Translations under genes and position numbers: made by a program
DNA from: Bacillota bacterium
Lineage (GTDB): Bacteria > Bacillota > Bacilli > Alicyclobacillales > SLC66
Direction: 5' to 3'
NCBI GenBank assembly: GCA_021821185.1
Contig: JAKACU010000067.1
Location: 1 to 9,766 of the forward strand
DNA: 9,766 nucleotides
In this document: piece after piece, positions 1-5,537 of the stretch
Layout: each line of letters opens with the position of its first letter
Numbering within the stretch: position 1 is the first letter of the stretch
Notes under the pieces: generated by a model
Databases searched by the model: none
The model's input: only the letters and a program-made list of their open reading frames with translations
What the model was told of the DNA's origin: nothing

Positions 1-68
1 ATCTGCCAGCTGTGTGCCCCCCACATTCCTCCACCTCCGCCGCTGCCACGACCCATCGGCATTCCCAT
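1..68 (-). CDS. Start of a Gly/Met-rich protein, cut by the left edge
   Basis: A minus-strand reading frame begins with ATG at 68 and stays open to the window edge (22 complete codons visible). The N-terminus is MGMPMGRGSGGGGGMWGAHS, very rich in glycine and methionine. A GGAGG lies at 79-83, 10 nt upstream of the ATG, which favours this start; the same frame runs back about 10 more codons to a stop, so an upstream start is not excluded. A TATATT box (about 111-116 on the minus strand) could be a -10 element. From general knowledge, Gly/Met-rich N-termini occur on some Bacillota ABC exporters, but nothing in 22 codons identifies the family. Function unassigned. Confidence 0.45.
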   Translation of the reverse strand, partial: MGMPMGRGSGGGGGMWGAHSWQ

Positions 69-237
69 GCCACGTTCACCTCCACGGTAATGATTAGGTT
101 AGCTATACAATATACCGGCCCTGCACAATGCGCAATCCTGGAACAGAGGGATGGGCGATCTCCTACAGTGGATCGCCGCCGCACAACCTATGCCGAAGAA
201 TGGAATGAAAACCGCAATCAGCGAGACTCCATTATGT

Positions 238-312
238 TCACGCAATCATTTCCATGACCTGTTGCAAATCACTGCGTGCCGCCTTCACATAGATCATCGT
301 TGTATCGAGCGA
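238..312 (-). pseudogene. C-terminal scrap of a tyrosine recombinase (XerC/D-like)
   Basis: On the minus strand this stretch reads SLDTTMIYVKAARSDLQQ and then VMEMIA before a TGA at 238-240. The pattern S-x-D-T-T-M-I-Y-V-x-A resembles the segment of phage/Xer integrases that follows the GHSS motif and contains the catalytic tyrosine (here in MIYVKA). About eight in-frame codons upstream (WILPPY) do not look like an integrase and a TAA closes the frame, so the rest of the catalytic domain is missing. It would be the remains of a mobile-element or resolvase gene. The call rests on about 25 residues and could be chance similarity. Confidence 0.4.
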
Positions 313-386
313 ATAAGGAGGTAAGATCCATCGTTATAACAACTACCCCGATAAGAATCATGGAGAAGGTGTGTTCATTTTGATTA

Positions 387-418
387 CGCGGGGGGATGCG
401 TTGTCACATGCCCCCGCG
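387..418. terminator. GC-rich hairpin, possible terminator
   Basis: CGCGGGGG at 387-394 pairs perfectly with CCCCCGCG at 411-418, and the stem extends through one G-G mismatch to ATG/CAT (396-398 with 407-409). On the plus strand it is followed by TTGTTTGTTG, a weak T tract, so it would best terminate plus-strand transcription; no plus-strand gene is visible upstream. On the minus strand it lies about 100 nt past the hydrolase stop and could act as a transcript-end hairpin for that operon. Confidence 0.4.
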
Positions 419-439
419 TTGTTTGTTGTCGGGTGCGTA

Positions 440-465
440 CCATGATGTAGTAATCGATATCATGG
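440..465. repeat. Small inverted repeat downstream of the hydrolase gene
   Basis: CCATGAT (440-446) and ATCATGG (459-465) form a perfect 7-bp stem with a 12-nt loop. It lies 50 nt beyond the stop codon of the minus-strand hydrolase. No T tract follows on either strand, so it is not a convincing terminator; it may only stabilise a 3' end. Confidence 0.25.
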
Positions 466-514
466 AGATTGTCTGGAAATCAAATCCTTCATTTCGTTCA
501 AACGCCACATCATC

Positions 515-1087
515 TTACCGCTGCAGCGCCGCGATGATCTCCTCTGTGCTGCGTACACGCCCGATGCGCGGAAAAATGTACTTGACGGTGTGATCATGCT
601 CTTCCTTGGATTGAGCGGTCATCGCATCTTGCGCAAACACTTGTTGGTAGTTGTGCGAAAACGCCTCGCGCGCCGTCGTCTCGACCCCAATGTTCGTCGA
701 GATCCCGGACAACACGATCGTATCAATGCCCCGCCTGCGCAATTGGAGGTCGAGATCCGTACCATAAAACGCACCCCACTGGTGTTTCGTCACGAGATGA
801 TCCGTGTCCTGTACCTGCAGTTCTGGAACCAATCTCGTAAAGTCGGAAGACATCTCCCGCCTCGGCAGGACTTGGTCGGTCACCGGTCGAAGCATATCCT
901 TGCCGTCTCGCGAGCCAACGTTTACGAGTACGACAAACGCGCCGGCAGCACGAAACGCGGCGGTTAGTTGCCCCGCTCGTTCCACCACCGTTTTCGTGGC
1001 ATAGGGTTGACCCGTCAATGTCACGATCCCCATTTGCAAATCAATCACGACCAAGGCCGTCCGCTCCCTATCCAATCTCAAATCCAT
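515..1087 (-). CDS. Isochorismatase-family hydrolase, YecD-like
   Basis: A 190-residue cysteine-hydrolase-fold (isochorismatase) protein, the usual length for the family. ALVVIDLQ carries the first catalytic aspartate (Asp16), VTKHQWGAF the catalytic lysine (Lys101), and LSGISTNIGVETTARE the cis-peptide loop and nucleophile region. The position normally held by the nucleophilic Cys is Gly134 (TNIGVETTA), as in E. coli YecD and in true isochorismatases such as EntB and PhzD, so an amidase mechanism through Cys is not available. ATG at 1087 is preferred over the GTG nine bases upstream because GGGAG (1098-1102) sits 10 nt from it. The gene follows the efflux permease by 39 nt and is probably cotranscribed, suggesting it acts on the pump's substrate or a related metabolite. 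The substrate cannot be read from sequence. Cytoplasmic. Confidence 0.88.
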   Translation of the reverse strand: MDLRLDRERTALVVIDLQMGIVTLTGQPYATKTVVERAGQLTAAFRAAGAFVVLVNVGSRDGKDMLRPVTDQVLPRREMSSDFTRLVPELQVQDTDHLVTKHQWGAFYGTDLDLQLRRRGIDTIVLSGISTNIGVETTAREAFSHNYQQVFAQDAMTAQSKEEHDHTVKYIFPRIGRVRSTEEIIAALQR

Positions 1088-1126
1088 CGTCGCCACACTC
1101 CCTCATGGGTATCGCTGTTTCATGCC

Positions 1127-2596
1127 CTATTCCCGCGTTGCGATCGGTTTTATCGCCGTCTTCACCTCCCTCCGCAGACCGCGCAATCCCGAAACGACCG
1201 TCGCAATCAACTGGATGATCGCCATCACCCAAAACGCCAGATGCAGTCCGTCGATAAACCCCTGCAGCGACGCGGTCGAGCCGCGAAGCCCAACTTCCGT
1301 GCCCGAGAAGATCGCGAGCATCGCCTGTCGCGGAATGCTGCTCGTCACAAGCGGAATCGTGAAGGCAATGCTTACCATCATCCCCGTGTTGCTCATAAGA
1401 GAACGGATTCCCGACGCCTCCCCTCGATACTTCGGTCCGGCCTCCTTCATCACGCTGCTCGTATTCGGGGAGTTGAAGAAACCAGACCCTATACCCACAA
1501 TCGCCATCCATAGCGCTAACTGCCAGTACGGCGTCGTCAGACTGATGTCTACCGCCAGCCCCACGAGTCCAACCAATGTTAAAAAGAGCCCTCCCGTTGC
1601 AGGCGCCGCGACCCCGTAGCGGTCACCGAGCCATCCGGAAAATGGCGCCACCATCAACATGCCCGCTGCCAGCGGAATCGACAAAATTCCCGCCTCAAGA
1701 GCATTGTCTCCTTTCGCTCCCTGAAAATAGAAAATCAGCATGAACATCACGGCCATCCGTGCAATCGCGTTCAGTGTCGCTGACGCCATCCCGAGTGAAA
1801 ACTCGCGATTGCGAAACAACGGCATGTGCAGAAGTGGTTGTGGGCGCCGTTGTTCGATCCATAGCCAGAGTGGGAAAAAAACCATAAACGAGAGCCCGCC
1901 AACCCATACCACCGCATCCGTCCACGACTGGATTGCGCCCCAAGTCAGCGCCATAAGCAGACCGGTGACCGCGACTACATACGTCGCGATTCCCCACGTA
2001 TCAATGACCCGTCGACCTCGTTTGGCATCCGCATCCCGGTATCCCATCGCCAGCATTCCCCAGACAACCGCCGCGAGTCCAAAAGGCACGTTGAACCAGA
2101 ACGTCCACGACCACCCGAATGCAACCGTCAACCAGCCGCCCAGTACTGGACCGATAATTTGACCGACTGCCACAACCATCACATTGATTCCGAGCGCACG
2201 CCCCAGTTCTTCCTTTGGAAACACTTCCGCAACGATCGCTGTGCTGTTCGCCATAATGAGCGCCCCCGCTATACCTTGCAAAACCCGCCAAAAAATTAAC
2301 CAGGAGGCAGTCGGGGCATACCCTGCTACCAACGATATGATGGTAAAGACAACCATACCCGTCAGATACAGCTTGCGTCGCCCAAACAGGTCCGCGAGAC
2401 TCCCGGCCATCAACACCGTCACCGTTTGGGCCACCATGTAGGCGAACATGATCCACATCGCTTGCAGCAGGGAGGCATGCAACCCGCGAATGAGATAAGG
2501 AAGCGCGATGATGAGTGTGCTGAAATTGAGCGCACTGAGTAACGCGCCCAAGCTCGTCACAGAGAGAATCCACCACTTCCGCCCATGGTCGACCAT
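1127..2596 (-). CDS. DHA2-family (EmrB/QacA-type) MFS multidrug exporter
   Basis: A 489-residue, strongly hydrophobic protein with the length and 14-helix layout of the DHA2 proton-drug antiporters. Visible signatures are LIIALP in helix 1, motif A as GSLADLFGRRK between helices 2 and 3, an Arg-bearing helix 4 (FWRVLQGIAGA), and antiporter motif C as GQIIGPVLGG in helix 5. The acidic residue common in helix 1 (LDxT) appears as Asn in LNFST, which may affect coupling or substrate choice. ATG at 2596 is chosen because AAAGGAGGT lies 8 nt upstream; an in-frame ATG at 2617 lies before that site. The gene lies between a MerR-type regulator and a hydrolase on the same strand and has its own promoter with a MerR-type operator. 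Likely exports a hydrophobic drug or toxic metabolite from the inner side of the membrane; substrate unknown. Confidence 0.92.
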   Translation of the reverse strand: MVDHGRKWWILSVTSLGALLSALNFSTLIIALPYLIRGLHASLLQAMWIMFAYMVAQTVTVLMAGSLADLFGRRKLYLTGMVVFTIISLVAGYAPTASWLIFWRVLQGIAGALIMANSTAIVAEVFPKEELGRALGINVMVVAVGQIIGPVLGGWLTVAFGWSWTFWFNVPFGLAAVVWGMLAMGYRDADAKRGRRVIDTWGIATYVVAVTGLLMALTWGAIQSWTDAVVWVGGLSFMVFFPLWLWIEQRRPQPLLHMPLFRNREFSLGMASATLNAIARMAVMFMLIFYFQGAKGDNALEAGILSIPLAAGMLMVAPFSGWLGDRYGVAAPATGGLFLTLVGLVGLAVDISLTTPYWQLALWMAIVGIGSGFFNSPNTSSVMKEAGPKYRGEASGIRSLMSNTGMMVSIAFTIPLVTSSIPRQAMLAIFSGTEVGLRGSTASLQGFIDGLHLAFWVMAIIQLIATVVSGLRGLRREVKTAIKPIATRE

Positions 2597-2631
2597 TGCA
2601 CCAACCTCCTTTCTCATCTCTGTTTGGTAGT

Positions 2632-2660
2632 ATTTTATCGTTACACAAACTAAACGTCAA
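2632..2660 (-). promoter_or_regulatory. Promoter of the efflux/hydrolase operon
   Basis: On the minus strand TTGACG (2655-2660) and TAAAAT (2632-2637) are separated by 17 nt, a standard vegetative promoter. The -35 box lies inside the 22-bp operator at 2651-2672. The predicted start of transcription, near 2625, leaves a leader of roughly 28 nt before the ATG at 2596. Confidence 0.7.
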
Positions 2661-2672
2661 CGTTAACATTTA
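2651..2672. promoter_or_regulatory. Operator 1, palindromic MerR-type site
   Basis: The site is taaacgtcaa-cgttaacattta, a near-perfect inverted repeat (its reverse complement is taaatgttaa-cgttgacgttta). It overlaps the -35 box of the permease promoter and matches operator 2 at 18 of 22 positions. Its 3' end is 42 nt from the regulator's stop codon. The obvious candidate ligand is the MerR-type protein encoded next door (inference). Confidence 0.7.
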
Positions 2673-2708
2673 GTTGTTGGCACAGTAAAACAGCGTTTTA
2701 CATCATGT

Positions 2709-3266
2709 TCAATCTCCAAATAGACGTTGCGCACGCAAACTTCGCGCTTTCATGAGACGCGCTTCATACTGGTCGCGCATCGCGTGGAGTTTCTCCCGTT
2801 TCTCGTCGATGGTGTCTACAATTCCTTGCAAGAGTTCCACCGATTCTTCGAGGATCCGCATTTTTTCTGCATGTGACTCATCGCCAAAGTACGAAGATTT
2901 GAGTCGCTCCAGACTGGTCTCGGCGTCGAGAATCGAACGAATCTCCAGCAGTGAATACCCAAGATGATCTTTCAACTGCCGGATGGACTGCAATTTGGCG
3001 ATGGCCGCTTCATCGTACAGGCGGTGGCCGCCCTCGGTATGAGCGGAAGGCTGAATCAATCCCATTTCTTCATAATAATGAAGAGTGCGCGGTGTGATTT
3101 TGAGCCGGTTTGCGACTTCCTCCACGCCAACGAGCCGTGTTTTGTCTTCCAGCACCGGAACCCCGCTCACTTTGCGATCCGCAAAGAGGATCAGCATGTC
3201 TCGGATGCTCATATCGGGTCGAACGCCAATCACATCGTGAATCATGATGTCTTGGGCCGTAGCCAT
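2709..3266 (-). CDS. MerR-family regulator with an N-terminal CBS half-module
   Basis: A 185-residue protein in three parts. Residues 1-44 read as the first part of a CBS motif: QDIMIHDVIGV, SIRDMLILFADRKVSGVPVL and RLVGV, the usual beta-alpha-beta-beta order ending at the conserved Gly-Val. Residues 45-115 are a MerR winged helix: EEVANRLKITPRTLHYYEEM, then the GGHRLYD wing and the second HTH helices (LKDHLGYSLLEIRSIL). Residues 116-185 form a charged coiled coil for dimerisation (LEESVELLQGIVDTIDEK region), without cysteines, so metal sensing of the CueR type is unlikely. The ATG at 3266 has only a weak GGGAG 11 nt upstream. It has its own promoter and operator, identical in layout to those of the efflux operon 92 nt downstream, so it likely regulates itself and the pump. 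CBS modules often bind adenine nucleotides; one half-module might do so only as a dimer. Confidence 0.88.
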   Translation of the reverse strand: MATAQDIMIHDVIGVRPDMSIRDMLILFADRKVSGVPVLEDKTRLVGVEEVANRLKITPRTLHYYEEMGLIQPSAHTEGGHRLYDEAAIAKLQSIRQLKDHLGYSLLEIRSILDAETSLERLKSSYFGDESHAEKMRILEESVELLQGIVDTIDEKREKLHAMRDQYEARLMKARSLRAQRLFGD

Positions 3267-3298
3267 CTCATGTCACGCTCCCGTACGAGGATACGAAA

Positions 3299-3327
3299 TA
3301 CATACGCTAATACAAAATAAACGTCAA
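3299..3327 (-). promoter_or_regulatory. Promoter of the CBS-MerR regulator gene
   Basis: Minus-strand TTGACG (3322-3327) and TATGTA (3299-3304) with a 17-nt spacer. Box positions relative to the overlapping operator are the same as at the efflux operon: 14 nt separates the operator edge from the -10 box in both. The -10 here is weaker (TATGTA against TAAAAT), which would fit a low-level regulator gene. Confidence 0.6.
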
Positions 3328-3339
3328 AGTCAACATTGT
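3318..3339. promoter_or_regulatory. Operator 2, upstream of the regulator gene
   Basis: taaacgtcaa-agtcaacattgt, matching operator 1 at 18 of 22 positions; the left half is identical over 10 bases and the right half less so. It covers the -35 box of the regulator promoter. The poorer symmetry suggests weaker binding than at operator 1. The site ends just where homology to a truncated dehydrogenase begins on the other strand. Confidence 0.65.
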
Positions 3340-3727
3340 GATTGCAGATATCGCGCAGGGAACGCACCTGGACATGATGTACATGCCCGACGCGCTGAAG
3401 GCGGTCATCACGCTGATGGAGACGGATGCGGCAAGACTGAAGCACCGCAACGCGTTCAACATCACGGCCATGAGCGTTGCGCCGGAGGAAATCGCAGACG
3501 CGATCCGGCGGCGTATTCCGGATTTTGTACTCGACTATCGCGTGGATCCAGTGCGCCAGGCGATCGCGGACAGCTGGCCGGACGCCATCGATGCGAGTTG
3601 CGCGCAAGAGGAGTGGGGGGGTTCCGTCGCCTATGACCTAGCGAGCATGACAGACGACATGCTTGTCAAACAGGGGGAGAAACACGCACCCTCCCTGTCA
3701 TTCCAGGGGAGCGCGATTTCAAGGTGA
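3340..3727 (+). pseudogene. tdh: C-terminal third of an SDR-type L-threonine 3-dehydrogenase
   Basis: This frame reads MMYMPDALKAVITLMETDA, RNAFNITAMSVAPEEIADAI, IPDFVLDYRVDPVRQAIADS, and ends in YDLASMTDDMLVK. These are the conserved C-terminal segments of the epimerase-like NAD-dependent L-threonine dehydrogenases, which oxidise threonine to 2-amino-3-ketobutyrate. Full proteins have about 310-320 residues; here recognisable homology starts only near 3355 (GTHLDMMYMP). The Rossmann NAD-binding domain and the Tyr-x-x-x-Lys catalytic pair are missing. Upstream codons (VIADIAQ) are not family-like and abut the MerR operator, so the 5' boundary is a rearrangement point. The last about 20 residues after DMLVK also look non-native. 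Non-functional. The symbol marks the parental gene only. Confidence 0.75.
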
Positions 3728-3839
3728 CGTCCGACGCTCCGTTTTCAGGGGCGCCAACGCGCGCAGGTTGCCAAGCGTTCCTGGCGACCGTGACGATGAC
3801 ATAAAGGTGGTTCCTACTGTCTGCCTTCCAACCTGCTCT

Positions 3840-3870
3840 GCATATCAGCAACTGAATCTATACGATATGC
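3840..3870. repeat. Inverted repeat between two relic genes
   Basis: GCATATC (3840-3846) and GATATGC (3864-3870) pair perfectly with a 17-nt loop. It lies just before the start of the permease relic, within unassigned sequence 3728-3881. No T tract follows. It could be an old operator or the edge of an element; no function is shown. Confidence 0.25.
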
Positions 3871-3881
3871 AGGAGTAAGGT

Positions 3882-4303
3882 GGACTCGACAAAATCGTTT
3901 GGATTACAGCGGCCTATCTCATGACTGAAATGGCGGGCATGCCGATTGCCTTCACAATCATTTTCGATGTAGTACCCAGAGATCGCGCCGGTCGGAATCG
4001 TCACGTTTATCCTGATCGCCAGGTATCGTCGCCTTTGGCGCCCTGCAAAAAAACATATTTCACACCAAACTTGTCGCGGTCTTCTCGGGATCCGGAATCA
4101 CACTTGGCAGATTTGCCAAGATGGATCCGCATGCCATGTTGTCACCGACGACACGCACACAGATTCCTGCTTTCATTCTCACCAAGCTATCGTCGGCACT
4201 CTCCTATTCGGTCACGCATGCCTTGCTCTGGGATCTCATTCCGGCCGTTCTGGCATTCCTCGTAGTTTTTTGGATGGGACGCGCCCAATTCAAGGGATTA
4301 TAG
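3882..4303 (+). pseudogene. Shredded second DHA2-family MFS exporter
   Basis: Three pieces of one permease type lie in order but in three reading frames. 3882-3950 reads GLDKIVWITAAYLMTEMAGM, the second-helix region of DHA2 proteins. 3982-4020 reads IAPVGIVTFILIA, the segment that follows a WRW-F-N-P motif at helix 6. 4022-4303 reads GIVAFGALQKNIFHTKL and then LSYSVTHALLWDLIPAVLAF, the C-terminal helix and tail (FKGL, stop). Some 300 or more residues, including motif A and motif C, are gone. This is a different DHA2 subgroup from the intact exporter at 1127-2596. It therefore arose by large internal deletions plus shifts, not by a single mutation. Non-functional. Confidence 0.7.
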
Positions 4304-4317
4304 ATCTACATCTGTGT

Positions 4318-4338
4318 CCGCCACGGAACACGTGGCGG
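4318..4338 (+). terminator. Hairpin after the permease relic, possible terminator
   Basis: CCGCCACG (4318-4325) and CGTGGCGG (4331-4338) form a perfect 8-bp GC-rich stem with a 5-nt GAACA loop, 15 nt after the relic's stop codon. It is followed by cccaaatt, not a T tract, so it is a poor intrinsic terminator. Probably the surviving 3' end of the parental permease gene. Confidence 0.4.
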
Positions 4339-4463
4339 CCCAAATTAGAATCGCGAATCTTTTTCGCACGCTGGCGATCATATGGTTGCGCAAACCAGTC
4401 TGCTTAAGGCTGATAGATTAACGGTTGAAAGGCTGGCTTCCTCCAATTGCGCTCGTTCTTACT

Positions 4464-4928
4464 TTAAAATTCCCCTTTGAGTATAAAAAACGAGCCCCGA
4501 ATGGTTCCAGCTAGTTTAGACTTATGCCTGGCAAACTTAAACTTCCCTTCCAACTCCTTTGGTACCTCCATCCCTTCAGAAAGCTTAAAACCAACGGCCC
4601 GCTTCTTCGAGTCATCGACCGTATACATGACGTTGACCACAAGGCCATCCTCATAAAAGACGTAGGCAAATTTAATATTTTCCACTTGAAAACGCGACGT
4701 TTCTAAAGGTTTCGCCGCAAACTCAATATCACGTTCTTCTTTCAAAACTCGCTTCACATAATCAAGGGTCTCCTGGCTTTCGCTTGATGGTACAACCGTA
4801 AATTCGTGCTTATATTTGTTCGTAAAGTAACGTGCTTCATTAGCACGTAAACCAGAAAGAGCTTCTGCTACGGGTGAAGATTCAAGACCAACCGTCGAGA
4901 CATTTTTAAAATCAACGATATACGACAT
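4464..4928 (-). CDS. Unrecognised 154-residue protein, partner of GyrI-like gene
   Basis: An intact AT-rich gene that I cannot assign to a family. ATG at 4928 is favoured because GGAG lies 8 nt upstream; the GTG at 4934 is too close to that site. The protein starts MSYIVDFKNVSTVGLES, has mixed alpha/beta character, no signal peptide, no membrane span and no cysteine, and is rich in Lys and Glu. Alternating patches such as FAYVFYEDGLVVNVMYTV and the C-terminal GTIRGSFFILKGEF look like beta strands of a small soluble domain. It follows the GyrI-like gene by 22 nt on the same strand and is probably cotranscribed, under a promoter facing the WYL regulator. Context suggests a role in the same ligand-sensing or stress response; no biochemical function is proposed. 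Confidence 0.75.
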   Translation of the reverse strand: MSYIVDFKNVSTVGLESSPVAEALSGLRANEARYFTNKYKHEFTVVPSSESQETLDYVKRVLKEERDIEFAAKPLETSRFQVENIKFAYVFYEDGLVVNVMYTVDDSKKRAVGFKLSEGMEVPKELEGKFKFARHKSKLAGTIRGSFFILKGEF

Positions 4929-4950
4929 TTCCACGGCTCCTTTTGCCTCA

Positions 4951-5427
4951 TTATTTCCTTACAACAGGAATCCACATTTCGCCAAAAACCAAGCCATTTC
5001 GCTGCCCCGTTTCAACCGTTGCATTGGGCCCACCAACATAGGCGAAATTTGCCCCTGGCAGCACGTGACCAAAGGCAAGGCCAGCAAGCTGATTGCTCAA
5101 TTCATCAGCCGTCTTCCCTTCACCTTTAACAATCAGGTATTCCCCCTTAGGAAATTGGATCACTCTGGCTTCTCCTGGCGCCGATGCCTCTGTCATGACG
5201 CCAGCATAATGCATCATCTTGTTATTCACCGCTTCGTTCACGGCAAAAACGTAGTCATTTGCGGCCATGGCTTTCAAAGTGTCAAGCCTTCCATCTTGGC
5301 TGACGGCTTGCCAAAAGGCTGCCTTTTCCTTGTTTAAGCCAGCAAAGTCTGTGTAATGGCTCTTAAGTTCAGTTCCAAGACCTACAACAGTAAAGCTGTC
5401 CTTTTCTTCCAGAGTATAATCCGCCAT
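4951..5427 (-). CDS. GyrI-like / AraC-type effector-binding domain protein
   Basis: A 158-residue stand-alone effector-binding domain resembling the GyrI/SbmC-like fold that binds small hydrophobic or cationic ligands in BmrR, Rob and related proteins. Features are MADYTLEEKDSFTVVGLG as the first strand, a mid-protein MMHYAGVMTE strand, FPKGEYLIVKGEG (a typical 'gyrI' core strand with a preceding Pro), and a C-terminal EMWIPV, matching the usual (E/D)-x-W-I-P-V ending. ATG at 5427 is chosen because a strong GGAGG (5436-5440) sits 8 nt upstream; the open frame runs further to 5478 without a ribosome site. First gene of a two-gene unit, divergent from a WYL regulator. Likely binds or sequesters a small molecule; no DNA-binding domain is present. 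Base composition is distinctly AT-richer than the flanks. Confidence 0.8.
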   Translation of the reverse strand: MADYTLEEKDSFTVVGLGTELKSHYTDFAGLNKEKAAFWQAVSQDGRLDTLKAMAANDYVFAVNEAVNNKMMHYAGVMTEASAPGEARVIQFPKGEYLIVKGEGKTADELSNQLAGLAFGHVLPGANFAYVGGPNATVETGQRNGLVFGEMWIPVVRK

Positions 5428-5478
5428 ATTCAAAACCTCCGTATTTTCAAAATTTATCAAATTACTTGTGCTATTCAT

Positions 5479-5512
5479 TTGACGGGTATATATTAGCCAT
5501 AAATTATGTCAA
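5479..5512. promoter_or_regulatory. Overlapping face-to-face divergent promoters with TTGAC inverted repeat
   Basis: TTGAC (5479-5483) and GTCAA (5508-5512) are inverted copies separated by 24 bp. Read on the minus strand, TTGACA (5507-5512) with TATACC (5485-5490) at 16 nt would drive the GyrI-like gene; read on the plus strand, TTGACG (5479-5484) with a weak AT-rich -10 around 5500-5507 would drive the WYL regulator gene. The -35 of each lies beyond the -10 of the other, so the two polymerases would compete for the same DNA and one regulator could switch between them. The -10 boxes are imperfect. Confidence 0.45.
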
Positions 5513-5537
5513 AAAATGATACTGTTTAGGAGTTCCG

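Noticed and set aside
153..177. GGCGATC/GATCGCC inverted repeat as a terminator
   Set aside because: Seven-bp stem with an 11-nt loop and no T tract on either strand; no gene ends nearby in a suitable orientation.
316..345. AAGGAGGT followed by a short plus-strand start region
   Set aside because: A perfect ribosome-site-like string, but no ATG, GTG or TTG at proper distance opens more than a few codons.
590..1513. Several plus-strand open frames over the hydrolase and permease genes
   Set aside because: They lie antisense to two clearly homologous minus-strand genes, lack ribosome sites and have arginine/proline-rich chance composition.
1740..2162. 140-codon plus-strand frame inside the permease gene
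   Set aside because: Antisense shadow of the membrane protein; no family features.
2001..2669. 222-codon minus-strand frame overlapping the permease start
   Set aside because: Out of frame with the DHA2 motifs, crosses the promoter and operator, and has no domain signature.
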